Source: an uncultured Burkholderiales bacterium (GTDB taxonomy: Bacteria > Pseudomonadota > Gammaproteobacteria > Burkholderiales > Burkholderiaceae_C). From it: a stretch of DNA of 45,909 nt. Positions 32,839 through 41,356 of the stretch are shown one piece after another. Every line of letters starts with the position of its first letter. The first letter of the stretch is position 1. The translations under genes were made by a program, and so were the position numbers. The notes below the pieces were generated by a model. That model saw only the letters and a list, made by a program, of their open reading frames with translations. It did no database searches and was not told the origin of the DNA. The DNA is taken from the NCBI GenBank assembly GCA_903820745.1, contig CAIJIT010000183.1:1-45909 (forward strand), read 5' to 3'.

Positions 32839-34767
32839 TCAGCGCTTGAACAGCAACTTGATCAGGAACGGGATCAGGCCCCAGCTGAGCAGCCCGAGGC
32901 TGCGCCGCAGATCGGCCGGCTTCAAGGTCGCCCGCAAAGGCACGGTGCCGTAGATGCGGCCATTGATCAGCAGACCGGCTTCGCCAGCTTCCAGCGAGCT
33001 GATCGAAATCATCGGCTCGCCGTCGCCGCCATAGAGCACCACATCATGCTCGGCCGCGGCAGCCTGCGCCGTCTGGACGGCGGCTGCGGCGACTGGCGCT
33101 GCGCTCACTTCAGGCGGAGCAGCTTCGACCGGCGGCGCCTTCTTTTCAAAACCGGTGGTGCGGGTCAGCTTGACCCGGTCCTGGTCGACCACCTTCTGGA
33201 AGTCCAGGCCCAGGTCCTGGAACATCTTGATCGCAGTGGCGCGGCCGCCGCCGAAAACCCCGCCCGACGGATGCATGAAAGGGCCGCATAGATACAGGCC
33301 GGAAACTCCAGGCACCGTGTAGTTCGACAGTTCGGGAATCGGCCGGTTGCTGCCACCCTGGAAGAAATAGGTTCCCAGGCCATGCTCGTCGCCATCGACA
33401 AAGCTGTTCGGTGAATGGCGCTCATGGTCAAGCGGGCTGTCGACCGTGCGGGCAATGATGTTCTCGGCGGTGAAATTGCTGATGAAAGGCCGCATGCCGT
33501 CGAGGATCATGTCGGCGACTTCTTCCTTATAGTCGTCCCAGCGCTGCGGCCCGCCATCCTTGAGGAAATAGGGCACGAAGGCCTGGGTCAGCATCACACC
33601 CTTGCCCGGAGGTGCGCGCGACGGGTCATGGTGTGATTGATCGGCACCCGAGAACATCAATTTTTCGCGGATCACTTCGCCGCGGCGCAGCGGCTCGAAC
33701 TGGTCGACGAATTCCTTGAAATTCATCGTCGTGGCGTATTCGGTCGCCGAGGCCTTGGTAACCACATCACCGGCGAAAAATTTGGCCTTTTCGTTGATCG
33801 CGTAATGCGCGGTGAGGATGTTGAACGGCGACGACTTGACGCGGTTCGCGCGTCGCAGCAGGTCCTCGTCGAGGCCGTCGATGAAGCGGTCGAGCCGCTT
33901 CGGATGGATCGCCGCCAGCACCGCGTCCTTGGCGGTATGCAATTGCCCATCCTGGGTCCGCAGGCCGACCGCCCGGCCATGCTTGGTGACGACCTTGTCG
34001 ACCTGGCTTTCCATCACCACTTCGCCGCCGTAATGCTCGAAGCAGCGGATCAGCGCATCGGTCAGGCGACCGCTGCCACCCACCGGCTTGGGGATGCCAT
34101 AGGTATGCATCAAGCCCGGAATCATCAGCATGCACAGCCCGGTACCCATGTCGTCCGGCATCTGCAGCAATTGGGCCACCGGCTTCATGAAATGGATCTT
34201 GACCTTGTCGCTCTCGTACATGTAGTTGAGGATGTCGAGCGGGCTGCGCGTCATCATCTGGAACAGGTCGCGGCCTTCCTGCGACTGGTCGAGCATCGAC
34301 AGAAAAGCCCCCATCGGTGCCGGTGGCGAATACATGCCCTGCAGGAACATCGGCACCACCTTCTTGCCGAAGGTCGCATGCTTGCGGTAGGTTTCGGCGT
34401 CGCGCTGCGAGAACTGCGCGATCGATTCGCAGGTCTTGTCGACATCCTTGTAAAGACAAAGATGCGTGCCATCCGGGAACAGCGTGATCGACGGGATGTC
34501 GAGGAAGTTGTAATTCAGGTCGAACTTGCCGAGCAGGCCCAGTTCGTCGTCGGTCATCATCGGGTTCGCTGCCAGACAGACATGCGAAATCGAATGCTGG
34601 TCATGGCGGAAACCCGGCACCGTCAGCTCCTGCGTCACGACACCGCCGCCGGCCCATTTATTGCGCTCGACGACCAGCACTTTCTTGCCGGCCTTGGCCA
34701 GGTAACAGGCTGCGACCAGGCCGTTGTGGCCGGCGCCCATCACCACGATGTCGTATTGCTTGCTCAA
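32839..34767 (-). CDS. CrtI/phytoene-desaturase-like FAD-dependent oxidoreductase with C-terminal extension
   Basis: This 642-residue flavoprotein begins with the dinucleotide-binding motif VVMGAGHNGLVAACYLAKAG and ends its catalytic region with LCGPFMHPSGGVFGGGRATA, a form of the conserved C-terminal flavin motif of the phytoene desaturase/NAD(P)-FAD oxidoreductase family. Family members introduce or isomerise C=C bonds. After residue 541 comes an unusual tail: an Ala/Pro/Val-rich linker (about 542-572), a small domain (GDGEPMISISSLEAGEAGLL) and a hydrophobic basic end, WGLIPFLIKLLFKR. The start codon is TTG at 34767, with AAGGGG upstream. It follows the SDR gene by 36 bases. Confidence 0.87.
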   Translation of the reverse strand: MSKQYDIVVMGAGHNGLVAACYLAKAGKKVLVVERNKWAGGGVVTQELTVPGFRHDQHSISHVCLAANPMMTDDELGLLGKFDLNYNFLDIPSITLFPDGTHLCLYKDVDKTCESIAQFSQRDAETYRKHATFGKKVVPMFLQGMYSPPAPMGAFLSMLDQSQEGRDLFQMMTRSPLDILNYMYESDKVKIHFMKPVAQLLQMPDDMGTGLCMLMIPGLMHTYGIPKPVGGSGRLTDALIRCFEHYGGEVVMESQVDKVVTKHGRAVGLRTQDGQLHTAKDAVLAAIHPKRLDRFIDGLDEDLLRRANRVKSSPFNILTAHYAINEKAKFFAGDVVTKASATEYATTMNFKEFVDQFEPLRRGEVIREKLMFSGADQSHHDPSRAPPGKGVMLTQAFVPYFLKDGGPQRWDDYKEEVADMILDGMRPFISNFTAENIIARTVDSPLDHERHSPNSFVDGDEHGLGTYFFQGGSNRPIPELSNYTVPGVSGLYLCGPFMHPSGGVFGGGRATAIKMFQDLGLDFQKVVDQDRVKLTRTTGFEKKAPPVEAAPPEVSAAPVAAAAVQTAQAAAAEHDVVLYGGDGEPMISISSLEAGEAGLLINGRIYGTVPLRATLKPADLRRSLGLLSWGLIPFLIKLLFKR

Positions 34768-34803
34768 TCTATTCCCCTTGTGATTTTCCGGATTTTTTCG
34801 CGC

Positions 34804-35598
34804 TTATTGGAAGGCCGACAGCGGATCAAGCCGGTTCTGCGCAAACAGCTCCAGCGAGGCTTCCCAGTCCTCATGCGAGCAGATCAGCGCGTCCTCGCGC
34901 CGCATGCCGTCGAGCAATATGCTGGCGGCCGAAGCCGATGTTGCAGGTTCGACCAGCTTGGCGCTCAAACCTTCCATGAAACCCAGCGCCTTGACCTTGG
35001 TGATGCCAGTGCCGCTGGTATCGGTCAGGCCCGGGCAGAACACCGATGAGACGATGCCGCGCGAACGCAGGGCATGGCTCAGTCCGTAAGACAGCCCGAG
35101 GGCAGCGCCCTTGCTGGTGATGTAGGGCAGCATATGGCGCGTCGCTGCATTGGGCAGGATCGCCAGCGACGATGAAGTCGTCACCACATAGCCGCTGCCA
35201 CGCGCCAGCATCGCCGGCAGAAATGCCTTCAGCATGCGCACATAACCCAGCACATTGATGTCCAGCGCGCGGCTCCAGCGATCAAGGTCGATGTCGTCGA
35301 CATTGCCCGGCGCCAGCAGATGAGCCACCGCGTTGTTGATCAGGATGTCGGCGTCACCAAAGGCCTGCTGCACCGCCAGCCCGACCGCTGCGACCTGGCT
35401 GTCGCTGGAGACATCACAGGCCAGCGCCAGCGCCTCACCACCGGACTGCCGGATCGCCTCAGCCGCCTGTTCGGCAGCTTCGGCATTGATGTCAACGATC
35501 ACGACCTTGCAGCCTTCCGCCACCAAGGCCTGGCAGACGGCCAGTCCGATACCGCGCGCTGCGCCGGTGACGACGGCGATCTTGTGCTTGAATTCCAT
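34804..35598 (-). CDS. Short-chain dehydrogenase/reductase (unit B)
   Basis: This 264-residue SDR has VTGAARGIG (10-18), a DINAEA segment that favours NAD(H), the variant NNAV for NNAG, a catalytic Ser in VVTTSSSLA and Tyr/Lys in YITSKGAALG. An alcohol or hydroxyacid dehydrogenase role is expected. The ATG at 35598 begins MEFKHKIAVVTG. It is the first gene after a 175-base gap that contains an inverted motif, so it may have its own promoter and be co-transcribed with the CrtI-like gene, whose oxidation product it may process (inference). Confidence 0.87.
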   Translation of the reverse strand: MEFKHKIAVVTGAARGIGLAVCQALVAEGCKVVIVDINAEAAEQAAEAIRQSGGEALALACDVSSDSQVAAVGLAVQQAFGDADILINNAVAHLLAPGNVDDIDLDRWSRALDINVLGYVRMLKAFLPAMLARGSGYVVTTSSSLAILPNAATRHMLPYITSKGAALGLSYGLSHALRSRGIVSSVFCPGLTDTSGTGITKVKALGFMEGLSAKLVEPATSASAASILLDGMRREDALICSHEDWEASLELFAQNRLDPLSAFQ

Positions 35599-35773
35599 GG
35601 CTGATTGCCCTCAGCGCATGAATCAACGCTGGATGTCGATGAAACCGGGCCGCTGAGCAGCGGGCGGGGCTTGCCAAAAGCATAACTTCAGACCTCGCTG
35701 CTGCCCGCCGCCCTGGGTGGAATCCAGTTATGCGCCAGTCACTGCAGAGTCGCCGGAAAAAACATCAACCAAG
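35599..35773. promoter_or_regulatory. Intergenic region with GCATAACT inverted motif
   Basis: This is the longest gap inside unit B. GCATAACT (35680-35687) is repeated as AGTTATGC (35726-35733), an 8-bp inverted repeat spaced by 38 bases. GC-rich complementary stretches lie between and beside them. On the minus strand the sequence GCATAACTG also occurs at 32811-32803, about 70 bases upstream of the crotonase gene. It may be a regulator site or a promoter element for the SDR gene. No gene is seen here. Confidence 0.4.
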
Positions 35774-36400
35774 TCATTGCGGCGTTGCGGTCCGCGCAGC
35801 ATTCAAGCCACGCATGATTTCGGGCAGGCGGTCCGCCGCTGCGGTCTGCAGACCGTCGTAGAGGCTGTGGCCATGGGCGTCAATCGCCACCGTGCCGGGG
35901 CCGAGGCCTTCGACCCGCAGCTTGACCAGGCGGTAATGAACGATCAAGTCCTTCCAGGCCACCGAAACGACTTCGCGGATCGCGTTGGTGAACAGCGTGC
36001 AGCCGCCGCCCGGGAAAGACAGGTAAACGCAACCGGTTTCCTGCATCGCTGCGGCCGAGGCCGCATCGAGCCCGCCTTTGCCGCCGACGATGCGCAGCCC
36101 AAAGCCGCGGATGAGCGTCGGCATATAGGGGTTGAAGCGGCTGCTGGTGGTCGGATTCAGGTAAAGCAGCTTGACCTGGCCATCTTCTTCGATGTTGTAG
36201 CCGCCGAAATGCAGCACTGCGGCATTGCGCATCTCGATCGGCAGAACCTCGCCGCTGGCCAGGAATTCCAGCAAACGCTCATGCGTCGGCATACCGCCGA
36301 TCAGCACCAGATCGCCGCTGAGCTCGACCATCTCGCCCACCTTCAGCGAGCGCACCGTCGCTTCGTCGACCGGCAAATGCAGAGTACGGATCTCGCTCAT
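35774..36400 (-). CDS. Fumarase/L-tartrate dehydratase-type hydratase, beta subunit
   Basis: This 208-residue protein is the C-terminal (beta) half of a class I-type Fe-S hydratase, as in tartrate dehydratase TtdB or two-subunit fumarase. It has LKVGEMVELSGDLVLIGG, the swivelling-domain block AVLHFGGYNIE, YLNPTTSSRFNPYMP and GKGGLDAASAAAMQETGCVYLSFPGG. ATG 36400 gives the family length, whereas the frame beyond it lies in the alpha gene. It starts only four bases after the alpha-subunit stop. It is expected to form a heterotetramer with the alpha subunit and add water to a C=C bond of a dicarboxylate. Confidence 0.88.
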   Translation of the reverse strand: MSEIRTLHLPVDEATVRSLKVGEMVELSGDLVLIGGMPTHERLLEFLASGEVLPIEMRNAAVLHFGGYNIEEDGQVKLLYLNPTTSSRFNPYMPTLIRGFGLRIVGGKGGLDAASAAAMQETGCVYLSFPGGGCTLFTNAIREVVSVAWKDLIVHYRLVKLRVEGLGPGTVAIDAHGHSLYDGLQTAAADRLPEIMRGLNAARTATPQ

Positions 36401-36404
36401 CGAT

Positions 36405-37274
36405 TCACTCCGAAAAGACGACTTCGCCCGAGTTGTAGATGCGCGCCCGCGCCCTGCGGTTGATCCAGCAATTGAACTCGACCGCCACCGGTATGAAGCC
36501 ATGACCCGAGGCATAGTTGACATGCACGGCCATGGCCGTACTGTCGCCGCCGGTGCCCATCGGGCCGAAACCGGTCGCATTGACCGCCTTCAACAGCCTC
36601 GCTTCCATCGCCGCCACCATCGGCTCGGGGTTGGGCTGGCCGAATGACCGCAGCACCGCGTCCTTGGCCAGCTTGGCGCAGTAGTCAAAAGTGCCGCCGA
36701 TGCCGACGCCGATCACCACCGGCGGGCAATGTTGGGAGCCCGCCTTCAGCACCACGCTCATGATGAACTGCTCGATCACCTCAAGGCTGGGGAAGCTGAA
36801 AATTTCCAGCGCCGACCAGCGCCCCGAACCCAGCGCCTTGGGCGAGCAGGTGATCTCGACATAGTCGGCGCCGTCGACCAAATCGAAGGTCGTGATCGGC
36901 ATGTCCTTGCCCTTGTGTCCGCGCTCCAGCGTCAGCGGGTTGGTCACATGGGTGAGCAGCGGCGGCGAAATTTCACGCACCAGTTCGGCAAAGCCGTCGG
37001 TGACCGCACGCTTGAAATCGCCGTCGAAGCGCGCCTGCGTGCCGACCTTGACGCTGTAGACCGGAATGCCGGCGTCGGAGCAGACGAAGAAGTTCTGCCG
37101 CTCGGCGGCCTCGGCGCTTTTCATCATCACGCGCAGGGTCTTGCGCGCGGTGTCGTTGCTGTCTCTGGCCTCGGCATCCGCCAGGGCCAGTTTGGTGTCT
37201 TCGGGGATTTTTTTCAGCGACGACTCGTAGAGCCTTTTGGTCACCGATTTCACCAACTCGTAGGAGATCGCCAT
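36405..37274 (-). CDS. Fumarase/L-tartrate dehydratase-type hydratase, alpha subunit (4Fe-4S)
   Basis: This 289-residue alpha subunit carries the three Cys expected to hold the 4Fe-4S cluster: Cys65 (FFVCSDAGIPVY), Cys183 (QHCPPVVIGVGIGGT) and Cys269 (EFNCWINRRA). It also contains VTNPLTLERGHKGKD and the DSTAMAVHVNYASGHGF segment. Known relatives hydrate fumarate, mesaconate or dehydrate tartrate. The gene lies two bases after the D-2-hydroxyacid dehydrogenase gene, so a pathway in which a 2-hydroxyacid is made or consumed is plausible. The exact dicarboxylate is unknown. Confidence 0.88.
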   Translation of the reverse strand: MAISYELVKSVTKRLYESSLKKIPEDTKLALADAEARDSNDTARKTLRVMMKSAEAAERQNFFVCSDAGIPVYSVKVGTQARFDGDFKRAVTDGFAELVREISPPLLTHVTNPLTLERGHKGKDMPITTFDLVDGADYVEITCSPKALGSGRWSALEIFSFPSLEVIEQFIMSVVLKAGSQHCPPVVIGVGIGGTFDYCAKLAKDAVLRSFGQPNPEPMVAAMEARLLKAVNATGFGPMGTGGDSTAMAVHVNYASGHGFIPVAVEFNCWINRRARARIYNSGEVVFSE

Positions 37275-37276
37275 GC

Positions 37277-38257
37277 TCAGCCCTTGCCCGCATAAATTTC
37301 GGGGTTGACGACAAACTGCGGACGCTCGCTTCGCAAAGCCGCCACGATGGCCCGGACAGTGGCCATCGCCACCCGTTCGACCGCCTCATGCGAGAAGGTC
37401 GCCATATGTGGCGTGACCAGGATGCCGGGTACGGCGATCAGCGGGCTGGGGCTGTTCGCACCCTGTTGGCACAACACATCAACCGCAGCGCCAGCCAGAT
37501 GCTTGCTGATGACGGCATGCGCCAAGGCCGCCTCGTCGATCAAGCCGCCACGCGCCGTATTGATCAGGAAAGAACCCTTTTTCATCATCGCCAGCCGGTC
37601 GGCGTTGATCAGGTTCTGCGTTGCCGCTGTCAATGGCGCGTTCAAGGAGACGAAGTCGCCTTCACGCAGCCCTGTCTCGAGGTCAACATACTCGATGCCA
37701 TGAGCGGCAGCGAAGGCTTCGTCGCGGCTGTTGCTGACCGCCAGCACGCGCATGTCGAAGCCGCGCGCGCGCTTTGCAAGTCCTCGTCCGATGCGGCCGA
37801 GGCCGATGATGGTCAGGGTCTTGTTCCAGACCTCGGTGCCCGAAAAACGCTCCCAGCCATGCTGTTGAACGCCCTGCACCGCTGGCACGATATTGCGCGC
37901 CGCCGCCAGCAGCAGCCCCATCGCGAAATCCGACACGCTCTGGTCGTTGACCGGGGAAATGGTGACGGCGATGCCGCGCCTGGTGCAGGCCGCAAGGTCG
38001 ACGGTGTCATAGCCAACGCCGGGTCTGGCGATCACCTTCAAACGGCTGGCAGCGTCGATCAAACAGCTGCTGACCGGTTCCATGGCAAAAGACAGCGCAT
38101 CGACATCCCGGGCCTGTTCGATCAGCCAGGCCTCGTCGAGCGGCAAGGGCGTGTTCTTGACTTCAACAACACAGCCTGCATCGCGCAGGAACTGCAAGCT
38201 GGCTTGCGATGCGCTGACCGACTTGGCGGTGATGAGGACTTTGCCGAGCATGGTCAT
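37277..38257 (-). CDS. D-2-hydroxyacid dehydrogenase (D-3-phosphoglycerate dehydrogenase-like)
   Basis: This 326-residue dehydrogenase has the NAD-binding GLGRIGRGLAKRA motif (152 onward), catalytic Arg in NTARGGLIDE, an acidic partner near DVLCQQG, and His in TPHMATFSHEA. It would interconvert a D-2-hydroxyacid and a 2-oxoacid. ATG 38257 overlaps the stop of the CocE-type gene (ATGA). Placement directly before the hydratase subunits suggests that it acts on the hydratase product or substrate. Substrate-specific residues cannot be read from sequence. Confidence 0.87.
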   Translation of the reverse strand: MTMLGKVLITAKSVSASQASLQFLRDAGCVVEVKNTPLPLDEAWLIEQARDVDALSFAMEPVSSCLIDAASRLKVIARPGVGYDTVDLAACTRRGIAVTISPVNDQSVSDFAMGLLLAAARNIVPAVQGVQQHGWERFSGTEVWNKTLTIIGLGRIGRGLAKRARGFDMRVLAVSNSRDEAFAAAHGIEYVDLETGLREGDFVSLNAPLTAATQNLINADRLAMMKKGSFLINTARGGLIDEAALAHAVISKHLAGAAVDVLCQQGANSPSPLIAVPGILVTPHMATFSHEAVERVAMATVRAIVAALRSERPQFVVNPEIYAGKG

Positions 38258-40068
38258 TCGCCCGTGGGGTCACGCGGGATGATGGGCAGCAACAAATGCG
38301 AGGGATAGGTTTCGTTGTGGTGGATCTTGTGCACGACGGTCTTGCTGCTGCACAGATGGTAGGGCACATATTCGGTGTTGTTGCCGAAGCCGGTGCCGCT
38401 GGGCAGATCCATCGCGGTGATTTCGAGACAGATCCTGTGGCCTTTGGCGAACAAATTGGCCGTGGCCAGAACCTCGACCTGATACTCGTTGATCTCGCCC
38501 GGCACCACCGGCTGATGGGCTTCACGGGTCAGCTTGTGCCAGGGCTTCCAGGGCTTGCTGCGCTTTTCGTCGAGGGCGCGCTGCGAAGCTTTCAGCCAGC
38601 CGCGGGTCAGTTCGCGTTCGGGCAGGTCGGCAGGCACCTCGAATTCGCCCTGGCGGCCGGTGCGCACCGAGACATCGGGCCCGACATCCTTGAGGACGAT
38701 GATCCAGTTGGTGTCATCCTGATCGAGTTCAGCGAAGAAGGTCAGCGAAATCGGCCCGATCACCAGCGTTTCTTCTGCCAGCGGCTCGGTCATGAAGCGC
38801 AGCTTCTCGATCTTGCGCGTCTGCGTTGGCGGCATCTGCACAAAGGTATCGGGCGCCTTGTAACCATCGCGCCCGCCTTCGACAAAGGGCTCGGCGCGCA
38901 AGCGCTCCCAGCTATGCAGATAGAGCTTGGTCCACTGTGTTTCGGGCAAGGGCCAGGCGGCGCCGGTGCGCCAGCGGTTCGCGCCCTGCACCCAGAGCTT
39001 GACCGGCGGCTCGTCCATGATGCCGTTGTCCTTGCCCTTGAGCCAATGGTCGTACCAGCGCACGATTTCCTCATGCATCGAATGGAAGGGCCGCTCCATA
39101 TGGGTGATGCCGGTGAACAACAGCTTCTTCGGCACATCGACCCCGGCATACCAGTTCTGCGCGCCCTGCAGATGCATCTTGTAGGTGTAGGCATGCCAAC
39201 CCGCGCCGGTATAGGCCGGGATCTTGATCTTGGCAAAGCCTGCTTCGCTCTCCTCGTAAGCGCCTTCTTTTTCGAAGAAGTCGATCAGCTGGTTGAACAA
39301 GCGGCTGTGGATCTGACCTTTTTGCGACAGCAGGTTGTAGACCCAGCTGTACATCCGATAGTCCGGGTTCTTCATCGCCACCTGCCACAGCGCTTCCTCG
39401 CGCTCCGACAAAGGCCCGGGCCGGCCATGGCCGCCATGGTGAACCGATTGCCCGTCGAGCAGATACAGCATCACATGCATGACACCGCCGGGGCAGCGAT
39501 CATGGAAGGCGCCATAGGCCGGCATCGCGTCAAACGGGAAAATCGCTTTCAAGGCCGGCGGCGCCTGCATCGCGGCATGCCATTGCGACAAGGCGTAGGC
39601 CGACAAGCCGACCATGCCGACATTGCCGTCGCACCAGGGTTGGGCGGCAACCCATTCGATCAGGTCGTAGAGGTCCCATTGCGGCGAGCCGCCATCTTCT
39701 GACTTGCCAAAGCCGCGTGGGTTGCCGATCACATGGACATAGCCACGCGAGGTGAAGAAATCACTGTCGCCGCATTCCGCACCGCCCTGCCACATCGTTG
39801 ACCAGGCCGGCTGCGGCGGCAGCGCTTCGGCCACCTCGGGATTCTGCAATTCCTTGTTGTGGCCGGCGATCGCCAGCAGTGCCGGAAAGCGGCCCGCTGC
39901 TGGTGGGCGGTAGACATCGACGCAAAGCCGCACGCCATCGCGCATCGGCGCCATCAGGTCGCGGTCCCAGATCAAGGGACCATGTTCAGGCCTGGATGGT
40001 TCACCCGCATGTGGCGGCAGATGCTGGGTGCCACCGACCAGCCATTGGCTTTTTTTCTTTTCAATCAT
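38254..40068 (-). CDS. CocE/NonD (S15-type) family hydrolase, copy 2
   Basis: This 604-residue protein has exactly the same length as the one at 29488-31302 and is its clear paralogue: MAPMRDGVRLCVDVYRP, GYVHVIGNPRGFGKSEDGG, GLSAYALSQ with Ser156, and FTGITHMERPF with the His. Like copy 1 it has Ala (GWHAYTYK) where the usual GWYD would supply the acid. There is no signal peptide. It lies between the CoA-transferase and dehydrogenase genes. The two copies may open different esters or lactones, or form a heteromer (inference). Confidence 0.87.
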   Translation of the reverse strand: MIEKKKSQWLVGGTQHLPPHAGEPSRPEHGPLIWDRDLMAPMRDGVRLCVDVYRPPAAGRFPALLAIAGHNKELQNPEVAEALPPQPAWSTMWQGGAECGDSDFFTSRGYVHVIGNPRGFGKSEDGGSPQWDLYDLIEWVAAQPWCDGNVGMVGLSAYALSQWHAAMQAPPALKAIFPFDAMPAYGAFHDRCPGGVMHVMLYLLDGQSVHHGGHGRPGPLSEREEALWQVAMKNPDYRMYSWVYNLLSQKGQIHSRLFNQLIDFFEKEGAYEESEAGFAKIKIPAYTGAGWHAYTYKMHLQGAQNWYAGVDVPKKLLFTGITHMERPFHSMHEEIVRWYDHWLKGKDNGIMDEPPVKLWVQGANRWRTGAAWPLPETQWTKLYLHSWERLRAEPFVEGGRDGYKAPDTFVQMPPTQTRKIEKLRFMTEPLAEETLVIGPISLTFFAELDQDDTNWIIVLKDVGPDVSVRTGRQGEFEVPADLPERELTRGWLKASQRALDEKRSKPWKPWHKLTREAHQPVVPGEINEYQVEVLATANLFAKGHRICLEITAMDLPSGTGFGNNTEYVPYHLCSSKTVVHKIHHNETYPSHLLLPIIPRDPTGE

Positions 40069-40135
40069 GTTGCATCGCTTTCAAATGCTCTGCCTGCAAG
40101 TTGCAAAGGCAGTAGATCGGGCCACAGCCGAAACT

Positions 40136-41356
40136 TCAGACCACGCCGGCTTGGCGCAATTGGGCGATTCTCGCGTCATCGAGGCCGATCGCGTGCAGGA
40201 TCTGGTCAGAATGTTCACCCAGCAGCGGCGGCGCAATCTTGTGCTCGAGCGGCGCTTGCATGAAGCGCATCGGGCTGGCCACCGAGGGCACAGTGCCTGA
40301 CAGCGGATGCTCGATCTGCACCAGCATGCCCCGGTGCTTGACCTGCGGATCCGCAAAGACTTCGCTGATCTTGTTGATCGGGCCGGCCGGCACACCCGCA
40401 GCATCAAGAGCCGCCACCCAATGCTGGCGGTCGTTCTGCTTCAAACGCTCGGCGATCAAGGGCTGCAGCAGGCCCAGGTTGCGCACCCTGGCCGAGTTCT
40501 TCCTGAAGCGCTCATCCTGGGCCAGGTCGTCCAGACCCAGCGCCGCACAGAATTTGACGAACTGGCTGTCATTGCCGACTGCCAGCACCATGTCGCCGTC
40601 GCGGCAGGCATAGACATTCTGCGGCTGGATGTTCGGATGCGAGGTGCCCATGCGCTGCGGCTCCTTGCCCGAAACGAGGAAATTCATCGCCTGGTTGGAC
40701 AGCGTTGCCACTTGCACATCGAGCATGCCGATGTCAATGCATTCGCCTTCGCCGGTGACATCGCGGCGCGCCACGGCAGCCAGCACCGCGATCGCCGCAT
40801 ACATGCCGGTCATCAGATCGACGATCGGCACGCCGACTTTTTGCGGCCCGGCACCGGGCCGCCCATCGCGCTCGCCGGTGATGCTCATCAGACCGCCGAG
40901 GCCCTGGATCATGAAGTCGTATGCGGCTTGTTCGGCGCGCGGGCCGGTCTGACCGAAGCCGGTGACCGAGCAGAAGATCAGCTTCGGATTGATCTTTTTC
41001 AGGTCTTCATAAGCCAGGCCATAACGCGCCAACGTGCCGACCTTGTAGTTCTCGAGCACGATGTCGAAATCCTTGACCAGCTCGCGCACGATGGCCTGGC
41101 CCTCGGGCTTGTCGATGCCGACCGTGACCGAGCGTTTGCCGCGATTCACCGACAGGTAATAGCCTGCCTCCTTGGTGTCAAGACCAGCGCTGTCTTTCAG
41201 GTAGGGCGGCCCCCAGCTGCGGGTGTCGTCACCCGCCCCCGGGCGCTCGACCTTGATCACATCGGCGCCAAGATCGGCAAGAATTTGCCCCGCCCAAGGG
41301 CCGGCAAGGATTCGGCTCAAGTCGAGCACGCGGATATGCGATAAGGGTCCGGACAT
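40136..41356 (-). CDS. CaiB/BaiF family (class III) CoA-transferase
   Basis: This 406-residue class III CoA-transferase has the N-terminal VLDLSRILAGPWAGQILADLGADVIKVE motif, GTLARYGLAYEDL, SVTGFGQTGP and the catalytic Asp180 in VPIVDLMTGM. Such enzymes move CoA between carboxylic acids, often succinate or oxalate and the pathway acid. ATG 41356 has AGGA nine bases upstream. It is the first gene of unit B, divergent from the TonB-dependent receptor. It gives a second activation route besides the ligase of unit A. The 67-base gap to the CocE-type gene holds nothing recognisable. Confidence 0.88.
   Translation of the reverse strand: MSGPLSHIRVLDLSRILAGPWAGQILADLGADVIKVERPGAGDDTRSWGPPYLKDSAGLDTKEAGYYLSVNRGKRSVTVGIDKPEGQAIVRELVKDFDIVLENYKVGTLARYGLAYEDLKKINPKLIFCSVTGFGQTGPRAEQAAYDFMIQGLGGLMSITGERDGRPGAGPQKVGVPIVDLMTGMYAAIAVLAAVARRDVTGEGECIDIGMLDVQVATLSNQAMNFLVSGKEPQRMGTSHPNIQPQNVYACRDGDMVLAVGNDSQFVKFCAALGLDDLAQDERFRKNSARVRNLGLLQPLIAERLKQNDRQHWVAALDAAGVPAGPINKISEVFADPQVKHRGMLVQIEHPLSGTVPSVASPMRFMQAPLEHKIAPPLLGEHSDQILHAIGLDDARIAQLRQAGVV

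Noticed and set aside
33637-35049. Long plus-strand open frames opposite the CrtI-like gene, and similar ones at 38296-39702 and 40307-41344
   Set aside because: All are antisense to well-supported genes, lack ribosome binding sites and show the same shadow-frame composition.
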